A DNA stretch of 60,000 bases from Bolinopsis microptera (GCF_026151205.1 NC_087083.1:7544460-7604459); one strand, 5' to 3'; positions 44,001 through 55,600 are shown, numbered from the stretch's first letter. Program-made: numbers and translations. The notes: generated by a model not told the origin, from the sequence alone.

Positions 44001-47000
44001 GAAGAAGATGTTGATAAGATACGGAGATTACTGGGGACGTTTTGGAGAGATCTTCTTTGGTATAAGTGTAGTGATCTCAACATACGGTTCTCTGTCATCA
44101 AGTCTAATGGGCTCGTCAAGGTACCGTGTTGCATTTTAACTCATTACCATAAGTGTCTCAGTGGTTCGTAGAAAAATGGAAATATTCGTGCCAAGAAAAT
44201 ATCAGTAACTGTAACCTGTTGCTGTGAATTTGAAGAGACCATCTCGGCGGTGCATCTCGCCAAGGTTTATACCTTAATTATTTAATTCTTCAATCGTTTA
44301 ATTCCTTAAATTATATTATTTAATACTTTAATTTTCTCAGATTACCATTCATAGCAGCCCAGGAGGGTATGTTTCCGAAATGTGTGGGTCTTATACAGAC
44401 AAGGACTGGAACCCCGATAGTTGGGGTCCTTTACATTGTAAGTTAACATGTGTTATCCAATTATGAGTGGTGATAGTTTCCAAATACAAGCCATCATCTT
44501 AATGACGTATTTCCAATCTGGTTCATAGATAATTTTTAAGTTCTGATGTATGTGATATGTCTAACGGACTTCAGCTTAATATATGATTTCGAATATTCGT
44601 CAATCCATTGGCCTCATTTCCTAGCTTTGCCTTTATCAATTATTATATGCGATATGTCACCATATGCAATAAAATATTGCAATAAAAACATTGCATTGCC
44701 ATAGAAAATGATGCGCTGAAAATATTGCAATAAATTCAAGTGATGAAGCAAATCTTGGTTCAATCCCAATTCTACCTGAGACTAACCCCCAGGGTTTCAC
44801 AGCATTCCTGTTTGTCTGGCCGAGCAACATTACAAACCTGATAGCGTACGTGGGTTTCCTGTCCTGGTTCTGGTGGGGACTGTGTTTCCTTGCTGTTCCT
44901 GTTCTCAGGTGGAAGATGCCATGCTGCCCTCGCCAATTCAAGGTAACTTAGTAACTTAGTAACTTAGTAACGTAGTAACTTAGTAACTTAGTAACTTAGT
45001 GACTTAATAACTTAGTAACTTAGTAACTTAGTAACTTAGTAACTTAGTAACTTAGTAACTTAGTAACTTAGTAACTTAGTAACTTAGTAACTTAGTAACT
45101 TAGTAACTTGGTAACTTAGTAACTTAGTAACTTGGTAACTTAGTAACTTAGTAACTTAGTAACTTAGTAACTTAGTAACTTAGTAACTTAGTAACTTAGT
45201 AACTTAGTAACTTAGTAACTTAGTAACTCAGTAACTTAGTAACTTAGTAACTTAGTAACTTAGTAACTTAGTAACTTAGTAACTTAGTAACTTAATAACT
45301 TAGTAACTTAGCCCTGGTTCTGGTGGGGACTGTGTTTCCTTGCTGTTCCTGTTTTCAGGTGGAAGATGCCATGCTGCCCTAGCCAATTCAAGGTAACTTA
45401 GTAACTTAGTAGAGTTGAGACACAGTTAATAAACTGCGGAGTGACTAAAATGCTATACAGCAAAAACAGAACGCTCCAACCAAACACTCCACCTACTGAT
45501 CCTAACCACCCTAACAACTCTCTAGCTCTCTCTCTTCAACCCTCATTCCCTCACTCCTCTTGGTGCACAAAACCATTCTAACCTATGTATGTCCCCCCTA
45601 CGGGTTCCACAAGCCCAACGGTACATAGTTAGACGAAAAACAGAGAAGCCTTGATTGCCAGATCAAGGACTGCATCAGTAGCAGCGAAATACGGATATAC
45701 CTTCTCCCTTACAGTCAGCGAGCTGACAACTATCTGACTGTGTCTTTTAGGCCTTGCCACACCACCTTCGCTATTGCATCCGCTCGCCCGTATTCACTGA
45801 CACATGCCACACCTGGGTTTAGTATGAAGATGTACGCATATTCACCCAAGATGCGGAGATGCCTCAGTTTAGCGAGTTGAGATACAACAGCAAACTCACA
45901 GGAGCATGGATCAGAATCATCAGTTACCAACCTGACACCGTTTCGGGGCTTTAATCGCAATACGGTTTCCTGTCAGGCGCCCCAGCAGTCCACCCTTGAA
46001 CCACCATCTGATCCGAGAGTCACTTGAGGAGACCCGTTAGAGCTCGCAATTGGCGACGAGATAACGTTTATGGTACCTCTAGATGTTAAGTGAACTCTCA
46101 AGTTCCAACCTTCCTGAACTCCCACTCCCTCTTTCTCGATAACAAATAAATCCATCTGGAACAGTGGGCTGCCTCTTTCCCGCTGTCCCGTACCAGCTTC
46201 TTCAGCTCTCTTCCCCTAAAACCAATCCTCCTCGCAGCTCTCTCCAAACTCTGCGCAACCACTCCCCTAGCTCCAACTTCGACTGCGGCATTATAACAGC
46301 ACCAACCTTTCGCCTGAATCTCAGCCTGCAGACCGCTGTATCGGTCGAGCTTGTACTCGTGCGATTCAGCGATCCGCTCTTCAGATGGTACTGTTAGCTC
46401 CCACCAAATAACTGTCTTTGCCGACCTTGAGAATATCACAAGGTCCGGCCTCAGCCGTGTTTCCACAATCTCACTGGGAAACTTAAGCTGCCCCTCAAGG
46501 TCTGACAGCACTATCCAATCCCGATACCCACTCAGGATCCCAAAACCACGACTCTCCTTCCGGTCGTCTGTACCCGCTTTTCTTTTCCCAGCAGGAACAA
46601 AATCAATGAACTGCCTTCCATCGCCGGCCTTGTTCTTATAAGTGTTCACTCGGCGATCACAATGGAAGACAACCTGTTCAGAGATCTGCTTCAGAACCTT
46701 GTCGTGCCGCCATCTATACCTTCCTTGACTAAGGGCCACCTTACACCCAGCCAAAATGTGCTGAATGGTGCCCATCCTCTCCTCACATAACTTGCACTTC
46801 CCATCCTCATCTTCACTCCACTTGGAAACCATAGAGGGGGTTAAGAGGGTGCCGTACACAGCACTTAGCATGAACCCAATAAGTGAGTCACCATACTTAA
46901 AAAGTGTATGCCAGCTCAAATCCGTCTTCATTACGAGCTCTCTCCACTCACCCCATCTGCTCTGCATCTCCAGAGAACCTACTTGCACCTCCCTCTCTCT

Positions 47001-50000
47001 TTCAATGTTCTCCTTCACTCTCAGCATAACCTCCCTCTCTCTTTCCCGCTCATCCATCCTCTCCCAAGGTTTTTTCCAGTCACCAAAACCGATGCCAACT
47101 CTTTTTTGAGGTTGCACCATCCCTCGCACCGATTCACAGACCAAATCTCTTCTGGCCTCTTCCAGTTCTGTCTCAGGCCTCCAAACTCTGCCAGAACGAA
47201 CTTGGGGCTGGACTGAGAGAGATAAGGAGAGTTAGAGGGGATTTTAGTAACTTAGTAACGTAGTAACTTAGTAACTTAGCCCTGGTTCTGGTGGGTACTG
47301 TGTTTCCTTGCTGTTCCTGTTTTCAGGTGGAAGATGCCATGCTGCCCTAGCCAATTCAAGGTAACTTAGTAACTTAGTAACTTAGTAACGTAGTAACTTA
47401 GTAACTTAGCCCTGGTTCTGGTGGGTACTGTGTTTCCTTGCTGTTCCTGTTTTCAGGTGGAAGATGCCATGCTGCCCTAGCCAATTCAAGGTAACTTAGT
47501 AACTTAGTAACTTAGTAACGTAGTAACTTAGTAACTTAGCCCTGGTTCTGGTGGGGACTGTGTTTCCTTGCTGTTCCTGTTTTCAGGTGGAAGATGCCAT
47601 GCTGCCCTAGCCAATTCAAGGTAACTTAGTAACTTAGTAACTTAGTAACGTAGTAACTTAGTAACTTAGCCCTGGTTCTGGTGGGTACTGTGTTTCCTTG
47701 CTGTTCCTGTTTTCAGGTGGAAGATGCCATGCTGCCCTAGCCAATTCAAGGTAACTTAGTAACTTAGTAACTTAGTAACGTAGTAACTTAGTAACTTAGC
47801 CCTGGTTCTGGTGGGTACTGTGTTTCCTTGCTGTTCCTGTTTTCAGGTGGAAGATGCCATGCTGCCCTAGCCAATTCAAGGTAACTTAGTAACTTAGTAA
47901 CTTAGTAACGTAGTAACTTAGTAACTTAGCCCTGGTTCTGGTGGGGACTGTGTTTCCTTGCTGTTCCTGTTTTCAGGTGGAAGATGCCATGCTGCCCTAG
48001 CCAATTCAAGGTAACTTAGTAACTTAGTAACTTAGTAACGTAGTAACTTAGTAACTTAGCCCTGGTTCTGGTGGGTACTGTGTTTCCTTGCTGTTCCTGT
48101 TTTCAGGTGGAAGATGCCATGCTGCCCTAGCCAATTCAAGGTAACTTAGTAACTTAGTAACTTAGTAACGTAGTAACTTAGTAACTTAGCCCTGGTTCTG
48201 GTGGGTACTGTGTTTCCTTGCTGTTCCTGTTTTCAGGTGGAAGATGCCATGCTGCCCTAGCCAATTCAAGGTAACTTAGTAACTTAGTAACTTAGTAACG
48301 TAGTAACTTAGTAACTTAGCCCTGGTTCTGGTGGGTACTGTGTTTCCTTGCTGTTCCTGTTTTCAGGTGGAAGATGCCATGCTGCCCTAGCCAATTCAAG
48401 GTAACTTAGTAACTTAGTAACTTAGTAACGTAGTAACTTAGTAACTTAGCCCTGGTTCTGGTGGGGACTGTGTTTCCTTGCTGTTCCTGTTTTCAGGTGG
48501 AAGATGCCATGCTGCCCTAGCCAATTCAAGGTAACTTAGTAACTTAGTAACTTAGTAACGTAGTAACTTAGTAACTTAGCCCTGGTTCTGGTGGGGACTG
48601 TGTTTCCTTGCTGTTCCTGTTTTCAGGTGGAAGATGCCATGCTGCCCTAGCCAATTCAAGGTAACTTAGTAACTTAGTAACTTAGTAACGTAGTAACTTA
48701 GTAACTTAGCCCTGGTTCTGGTGGGGACTGTGTTTCCTTGCTGTTCCTGTTTTCAGGTGGAAGATGCCATGCTGCCCTAGCCAATTCAAGGTAACTTAGT
48801 AACTTAGTAACTTAGTAACGTAGTAACTTAGTAACTTAGCCCTGGTTCTGGTGGGTACTGTGTTTCCTTGCTGTTCCTGTTTTCAGGTGGAAGATGCCAT
48901 GCTGCCCTAGCCAATTCAAGGTAACTTAGTAACTTAGTAACTTAGTAACGTAGTAACTTAGTAACTTAGCCCTGGTTCTGGTGGGGACTGTGTTTCCTTG
49001 CTGTTCCTGTTTTCAGGTGGAAGATGCCATGCTGCCCTAGCCAATTCAAGGTAACTTAGTAACTTAGTAACTTAGTAACGTAGTAACTTAGTAACTTAGC
49101 CCTGGTTCTGGTGGGGACTGTGTTTCCTTGCTGTTCCTGTTTTCAGGTGGAAGATGCCATGCTGCCCTAGCCAATTCAAGGTAACTTAGTAACTTAGTAA
49201 CTTAGTAACGTAGTAACTTAGTAACTTAGCCCTGGTTCTGGTGGGTACTGTGTTTCCTTGCTGTTCCTGTTTTCAGGTGGAAGATGCCATGCTGCCCTAG
49301 CCAATTCAAGGTAACTTAGTAACTTAGTAACTTAGTAACGTAGTAACTTAGTAACTTAGCCCTGGTTCTGGTGGGTACTGTGTTTCCTTGCTGTTCCTGT
49401 TTTCAGGTGGAAGATGCCATGCTGCCCTAGCCAATTCAAGGTAACTTAGTAACTTAGTAACTTAGTAACGTAGTAACTTAGTAACTTAGCCCTGGTTCTG
49501 GTGGGTACTGTGTTTCCTTGCTGTTCCTGTTTTCAGGTGGAAGATGCCATGCTGCCCTAGCCAATTCAAGGTAACTTAGTAACTTAGTAACTTAGTAACG
49601 TAGTAACTTAGTAACTTAGCCCTGGTTCTGGTGGGGACTGTGTTTCCTTGCTGTTCCTGTTCTCAGGTGGAAGATGCCATGCTGCCCTAGCCAATTCAAG
49701 GTAACTTAGTAACTTAGTAACTTAGTAACGTAGTAACTTAGTAACTTAGCCCTGGTTCTGGTGGGGACTGTGTTTCCTTGCTGTTCCTGTTTTCAGGTGG
49801 AAGATGCCATGCTGCCCTAGCCAATTCAAGGTAACATTAATCAACCAATTTATCCAAGTGGTTGTATATAAAACTGCCCCACTTAAGAGCCTACCAAGGA
49901 AATATATGGTGTATAAGATATTTTTCGCAGCCTAGATCCACCTTTACATACTCACTCTGGTGATTTAAAGAATTCACCGAAGATTTGGATCCCAAGAGAG

Positions 50001-50572
50001 TTTGTATTTCAGTGAGGCAGTAGGTACTTGGTAACATAACCCTCTCTTTTCAGGTGAGTTTGATAATCCCGGCTGTAGCAGTGCTCTCCACAGTGTACTT
50101 GGTGGTGGGGCCCTTCTTTGTGAATCCCATACCTTGTCTGCTCTGGATTGGTATCACTCTTCTCGGTGAGTCTATCACAACTGGTTTTTGAGATTAAATC
50201 AATAAAACTTGTGATTGAATGAAACAAATCAAGTTCGAGGTGGAGCATAGTTTTCCTTGTTTATACGGCTTTTTGTCATCTTTCAATCCGGATGGAGCAC
50301 TTTCCTACTATCACAGAATTTTTGTCTTAAAAGTAGCCGTTATAATTTACATGTACATTGCTGGAAAAATCAGCAAATAGTGGAATTCGACGGAATTCAA
50401 CGGAATTCCACAGAAATTATATTATAACAGCAAATTAGCGCCTATAAATCTAAAATTTATAAATCACCCATGGACTCGTTAACTAGTATTCAATTAAAAT
50501 CAATTAACAGGGGTGCCAATATACTACGGTTACGTTGACGGAGACAAATCCTGTTCCAGATGGATGGGTTAG
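41018..50572 (+). CDS. SLC7 (LAT-family) amino-acid transporter, complete
   Basis: Fourteen exons join in perfect phase to 495 residues: 41018-41085, 41387-41442, 41588-41665, 41837-41932, 42490-42562, 42698-42870, 43011-43136, 43253-43352, 43520-43688, 43993-44120, 44341-44437, 44793-44942, 50054-50165, 50511-50572. The length suits heterodimeric-transporter light chains (about 490-535), with 12 hydrophobic segments. Signatures: GSGIF at 66-70 in TM1, the substrate carboxylate/amine-binding loop; FAELGTMIKRSGGEFQY after TM2; YSGWN near 254-258 in TM6; EIKNASKNVPRA after it. These fit Na-independent exchange of neutral or cationic amino acids at the plasma membrane. The extracellular loop after TM3 (FMSHEHPHFLLAKK) lacks the Cys that links light chains to the SLC3 heavy chain. 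Intron 12 is inflated to 5.1 kb by satellites and a LINE; other introns are 0.1-0.6 kb. Confidence 0.95.
43905..43986 (+). repeat. 14-bp repeats just before the exon 10 acceptor
   Basis: Four to five units of GAGTCGTAACGCGT and variants end a few bases before TTTCTACAG. Each carries TAAC, a possible branch-point core, and CpGs. Confidence 0.85.
44943..45312 (+). repeat. Octamer array GTAACTTA beginning exactly at the exon 12 donor
   Basis: About 46 units with rare variants (GTAACGTA, GTAACTTG, GTGACTTA). The first unit is the 5' splice site of exon 12 itself. Confidence 0.97.
45313..45392 (+). repeat. First displaced copy of the exon 12 3' end
   Basis: An 80-bp copy of 44863-44942 with the same changes as the main array (TTTCAG for TCTCAG, CCTAGC for CCTCGC), followed by GTAACTTA units and then the LINE insertion. 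Confidence 0.95.
45412..47243 (-). mobile_element. 5'-truncated non-LTR retrotransposon with restriction-like endonuclease
   Basis: A minus-strand element inserted in the GTAACTTA spacer, with TTAGTA on both sides (45406-45411 and 47244-47249) as likely target duplication, though the repeat context makes this ambiguous. The coding part (46098-47144, frame open to about 47230) is the C-terminal end of the polyprotein; the reverse transcriptase is missing, as in 5' truncation. About 690 bp of 3' UTR follow. It lies antisense in SLC7 intron 12. Confidence 0.82.
46098..47144 (-). CDS. C-terminal LINE fragment: zinc knuckle and restriction-like endonuclease
   Basis: 348 residues, with the frame open about 30 codons farther upstream, so the Met is not a real start. 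A CCHC-like knuckle lies at C117, C120, H129, C134, followed by a GRYRWRHD block (141-148). A PD-(D/E)xK-type endonuclease follows: RPD at 232-234, WELTVP near 248-253, and EYKLDRY near 263-269. This knuckle plus endonuclease order at the C-terminus is that of site-selective R2/NeSL-type LINEs. The frame is intact, so the insertion is fairly recent. Assigning it to a particular clade would need the missing reverse transcriptase. Confidence 0.8.
   Translation of the reverse strand: MVCESVRGMVQPQKRVGIGFGDWKKPWERMDEREREREVMLRVKENIEREREVQVGSLEMQSRWGEWRELVMKTDLSWHTLFKYGDSLIGFMLSAVYGTLLTPSMVSKWSEDEDGKCKLCEERMGTIQHILAGCKVALSQGRYRWRHDKVLKQISEQVVFHCDRRVNTYKNKAGDGRQFIDFVPAGKRKAGTDDRKESRGFGILSGYRDWIVLSDLEGQLKFPSEIVETRLRPDLVIFSRSAKTVIWWELTVPSEERIAESHEYKLDRYSGLQAEIQAKGWCCYNAAVEVGARGVVAQSLERAARRIGFRGRELKKLVRDSGKEAAHCSRWIYLLSRKREWEFRKVGT
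47244..49830 (+). repeat. 130-bp minisatellite, 20 copies, made of exon 12 end plus splice donor
   Basis: Units start at 47281 and then every 130 bp to 49751. Each has an 80-bp copy of the last 80 bases of SLC7 exon 12 and a 50-bp spacer of six GTAAC-starting words. Nearly all copies carry TTTCAG where exon 12 has TCTCAG, and all carry CCTAGC for CCTCGC; the copy at 49621 keeps TCTCAG. A G/T variant in TGGTGGGKACTG alternates along the array. Every copy therefore holds a pyrimidine tract plus CAG and, 34 nt later, CAAG|GTAAC. The array lies in intron 12. Confidence 0.98.
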
Positions 50573-51865
50573 AACTTGTTAATCAATTAATTAATTTAAT
50601 TAATTAATTAATTCAGTTACCATTTTCCATCACTATCTTCACATTAAATTTCGATCAACCAACAGATTCTATTCATTTTAGGAAATCATCGATAGCTCAT
50701 TAAATTAACTTGATCTAATTTTCGGTGGATTGGTGCTTAAATTTTTTTTTAAATAATTGGTTACTGTTGCCGTTAACATTGCTAGTAAAAAGCGATGCTG
50801 TGGATACCAAACTTTAGTAACAGCTATCGCCTATCATAGATTAGGATCTATAATGCTTGGTTTAAATTTTAATACCCTAATTTAATAGGGTATTGTTCAA
50901 TCCTGAAACTACAATTGATTTTCAGATAAGCTCAATGACATTTTGGCAAAGGTTCTTCGCGCTGAACTGTAGCATCTTCTACACGGAGAGAACGGTCATT
51001 AAAGTATATCCAAAGACTTTTGAGACTTATGGATATCTGAAAACTTTTAAACTCTTTAAATATTTTGTTTTATGAGACTAAGAGTATTTTAAAGATTTTA
51101 TGAAAATATCCAGGATCAGATAACTACTGTTTTGTCTACAAGAGGTAAATAAACAATATATTTTCTCGGTTTAATTTGTGGGCGCCATTTCAAATGGCAA
51201 AAAATAAAAATCAGTTCTGTAGTATTGTTGATAAAATTTGCCATACATATTGAAACATATCATACTAATAGTCATTGCAAACCGCATAAAATTTTAACCT
51301 CATGCAACGCGTGTTTACAGATATTAACCATCATCATCAGTGGAACTGGAATAGACAACTTATTATTAAAACGTGACAATGCTTACCAAGTTCATTTTCA
51401 AATTTCAAACTCGTAAGAATTACTGAGACATCCAAAAATTCCACTCCAGTAATTATACTGCCATATTTTAACATATCTCACCTTAATATTTTAGCTTGGA
51501 ATGTTCAATATAAATATGCACTGCAACTTATACAATATTGCAATGTACAATTACAAATGTTACAAAAGAATGCAACCAGTATATGAGCAATATTTTGGGT
51601 CATCAAATTAAATTAATTAATTAATTAATTATTTGACCTTTATGTAACCTTCCCATCTTATATACTGTAACAAGCGAAAGAGTGTAACAACTGCAAAGAT
51701 AAAACGTTCAAGGGAGTCTAATGGTTTATCTCCCGTACTTCTCGTGCAAGCTGAAAACTCGGATATACGATCTTTGGTGACGCAACTTTAGACTTTTGGT
51801 GACGTCACGCTACATTTTGGTGACGTCACGTTAGATTTTGGTGACGTAACGAGAGGATTGCGTGT
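50573..51865. other. Convergent intergenic stretch between SLC7 and calmodulin genes
   Basis: AT-rich with TTAATT microsatellites near 50580-50610 and 51605-51630, and an AATAAA near 51148 that may serve SLC7. Near 51780-51850 TTTTGGTGACGTCAC-like words recur three to four times, including CRE-like TGACGTCA. No further gene is seen. Confidence 0.5.
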
Positions 51866-52660
51866 TTAAACTTTACTGCACATAATGTCCTTAAACTCCT
51901 CAAAACTGACGAGTCCGTCTCCGTCTTTGTCTGCTTGTCGCATCATTTCTTTCACCTGAACAAGGGATTGGTGTGTTAACAATAACACAAACATAACGCA
52001 AATAGCTGTTGTAAAAACATTGGTTATTACAACTAAAGCAGTCAAAATACTTACTCGAATCAGTTAAAATCAGTAACCATACTAACTAAAAACAGTTACC
52101 ACACCAACTACAAACAGTCACCACACCAACTAAAAACAGTTACCACACCAACTACAAACAGTCACCACACCAACTAAAAACAGTCACCACACCAACTAAA
52201 AACAGTTACCTGCTCTTCGTCCAATTCTTCTCCCAGGCTTGCTAGAACGTTCGTCAGTTCATCTTGGTCTATAAATCCGTTACCTGAAAAGGTTAAAATG
52301 TTAAGAACCACCAAGTTATAGACCAATATACCAGTGCAGTTAACCGGGCGAACTAAAATTAAACCAGGCGAACTAAAAACCCAGTTAATATGGTTTAATT
52401 TAAACGTGCTGAATAAATCTCGCTCGCAAAAATAACTATTGGTTGTCATCTCAATAATACTTTTAATGTAACTTTCTTATAATTAGTTTCACAATCAATC
52501 TGTAATTCTGGACTCTAAAATTTGGACAGATATCATTACAATTGAATCAGAACTCCTACGATCATATTGTAAATATTCATTTTAACCCACCATCCTTATC
52601 AAACATATGAAATATCTGTTTCAGCTCGTCGTCCGAGTGGTTCTGATTTGGTTTTGACAT
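51866..52660 (-). CDS. Alternative short form: two-EF-hand protein from an internal first exon
   Basis: An exon at 52591-52660 opens with ATG and encodes [20 protein letters not shown] then DKD, ending in phase 1 at a GTGGGT donor. It joins in frame to 52210-52283 and 51866-51955, giving 77 residues with two canonical EF hands. It replaces the 53901-54005 exon, whose end ([14 protein letters not shown]) is homologous and in the same phase. The two are therefore alternative ways to enter EF3, and an internal promoter upstream of 52660 is implied; CACGTG at about 52860 and ACGTG words lie there. If both forms are made, one locus yields a full sensor and a C-lobe-like half. Confidence 0.75.
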
Positions 52661-55600
52661 TTTTAAACGCGCATCAAACTTGTTAAAACTTTCGATTTGG
52701 ACAAACAAACGCAAAGGATAGCTATGAGAAATAAAATTCTACCCGCGGATAGCCGAAATTTAGACAACCCAACGATCATGTGGTTCGCTTGAGCAGTATA
52801 ATTGCACGTTTAATCCACCAAGTTTATAAATTGCACGCGACGGAAGTCACCCTCTGAGGTCACGTGGGGGAACAATTTGCACGTGTATTTACGTGTTTGC
52901 ACGTTATCAGCTGCTCACTCTCCCGGAACCTTCTTATTTACGTGTCTCTTGTAAGCAATATCATCAGAGATCTGGTGGATTCATGTCAGGAGTGCTAGTG
53001 TGAGATGGGCTGACAATGCTTGATGGAGCCGATAATGCAGGCTAGGGGGGTGAGTTCATTATGGATTGCTATTGACTCCAGCGGAGATGCTTGTTATTGA
53101 TCAGGTGCACTTTTACATCGTTCTTTTATAGTCTTAATTGTACGACATACGGTATGTGTTTTTCTAACAATTGTTAAGTTGTTAGCAGGGAAGTGCAAGT
53201 ATCATACTCAGAAAACCTAATGAGAGTTGGAAAATAATGTTTGTAATTAATATCGACCATGATAGATGTGTTGCCAATTGTAGAATGTAAAACGCGTATT
53301 TACGGAGCCAGCGGTTACTATCAGTTTGATTACACATTTGCTTGTGTTTCACATGTCATAGGAGAAACGAGTACCAACAACGAAACGCATATGTATGATT
53401 TTATATTCTATATTTTAGCTAAAGTTTCAGGGATTTATAATGATATAAATAGCAATACATTTTTGTTGCTGAAATTTTAATTATGAGTTTTTTTTGTTTG
53501 AAAACCAGTTTTTGCTGGTACCCATAAGGGCTTTGGAACCAATATATAATAAATTGTATGAATAAATTAAATCCCCGTGGGGCACGCGACATTCAAGATC
53601 TAGTTGCAAGCACATGTTATAAAACATTGTAAAATAGCCTCAAGACCAGAACTGCATATTGCTTGGGCTTCCAGCCCAAGCGAGTGAGTAAAAAAATGAA
53701 GATTCGGAATTTCACAATTTCACAATTTCCGGAAATGTGCCACAAGCATTTTCGTCTAATTTTGGAATCTACAAATAGTTTGAGGTACATCTGTACTGAC
53801 GATTAAAAATGAAACAGAGCGCCAAATTAATCAATTAAGATTTCTTAAATTACGCTTTGGTTGTCAAATTGTGGTTGGTAAAAATGATTATCAAACTTAC
53901 CGTCTTTGTCGAACACACTGAAGGCCTCCAATAACTCCTGATCGATATCCAACATTGACATCTTTTTGCTCATCAACAGTAGGAACTCTTCAAAATCTAC
54001 TGACCCTAAAGATATATCACTGAATTAGTCATATGTCCAGAATTAATGAAAATAAATCATAAAGATAAAACGAAACAAAGGTTGTAAGAGTCATCCCTTC
54101 ATACTTTTATACATAATCAGAAATTTTTCAGTAAATCACTTTTAACATTTCTACGTCACGGTTGGGTTCAATCTTAACCTCCCACGACCCACACCCCTTT
54201 TTAAAGACCTAGCTATCGTCATAAACTACATTCAGAAACATTACGAGTTCAACGTATAGTATAATTACAAGGCACTACCATTCTACCAAGTAGAACCTGA
54301 TAGATTCGTCTTTACGTTTGAACAATTAATTTTTATTAAAGCGATAACCAGCAACAATTTACATTGTTGCAGTAAATCCTTGATTTCCTTAAGTAAATCA
54401 ATTTTGCCTGCACAATGTGATACATAACCTATAACAGAGCAAAATGGTCGATAATTGAATGAAGCAGCAGAAAAATCCACGAAGAATAACAGGATTAAAG
54501 CAACATTTAGTTCTCCAATCAATCTGCTCGCAGATTCCGAGAAATCAGGCGTCGGTAAGTTACTCAGTTTGATCACGTGACCCTCTTTTTGATGGCTCTG
54601 ACGCAGGGTATTTTCCTGCTACTTAAAATACAAAGTATCTGGTTACTTGTCCATTGGATAGGCACTTCCTCTGAATGGCGCTGTTTATAGCAATACGGGT
54701 GAAATGATTTAGCAGAACTGCAATGATGGGTATCAACTTATCAAGGAGGGGCATGTCTCAGAGCCGATGCATATGCAGATTGCAGAGATACCTACTAAGC
54801 GAGCACTTATTGACTACTAGTTGATAACACCATTGCCGTTATTGTAATGCATTAAGATAATTAAAAATCATACTTATTTACAATTACTATTATGTAATGT
54901 AAGATGGTAGATGAGGAATGGGACCCAGACAAGAGTTGGTAGCCATAACAATGGTTCACAACGTCCTAGACAACGAGCAGAGCCAATATGTCTGGCGACG
55001 AGTATAAGACGTAGACAGTTATTAGTAATTCCAGACAATTTATACAGCACACCTAGGTTGCAACAATCATGCAGCGAAAGATCATAGCAGCTGTCGAGTT
55101 ATGGCTAAAGAAGTTTTGTAAATGCTTATATACCTATCAGACAAGTAAGGGAATATTAACCCATTATTGTATCAAATGAAAATGAGTTTCTGATCAACCC
55201 TTTAAAGCTAACTTTGTACTTCTTATTGCAAATTTTTTGCCGGTTCGTCAATTACATTTTTTTAATTTCCTTTATCAAACCCTTCATCCCAAAATAGGTA
55301 TTTAATTACACGTGTATTTCTCTGTCTTCCTCGAATTTAGATAAATAAAAACCGTGCTAGGTCATTAATCACATATTCTAGACACGGACTAAAGATTTAT
55401 AAAACTTAATCAGCGGATCATCGTAGCGATTAAATGAGAATTCATTTGAACTACTCTGGACAAACTGTTTACAGTTGTGATTACAATAAAGAGTCAGAGA
55501 GCTAAAGAGAGAGATAAAGACTGAAAGTTACCGTTGTCGTCGTCGTCCGCCTCTCTGATCATTTCCGTTAACTCGTGGTCGGTGGGGTTCTGACCAAGCG

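Noticed and set aside
46164-47216. Plus-strand open frames across 46164-47216
   Set aside because: They are antisense shadows of the LINE endonuclease frame, which has recognisable motifs.
47244-49830. CRISPR-like regular array
   Set aside because: Units and spacers are identical throughout and derive from a host exon; the genome is animal. It is a minisatellite.
54950-55010. Short protein-like open run in calmodulin intron 3
   Set aside because: No splice sites, partner exons or recognisable motif; could be chance.
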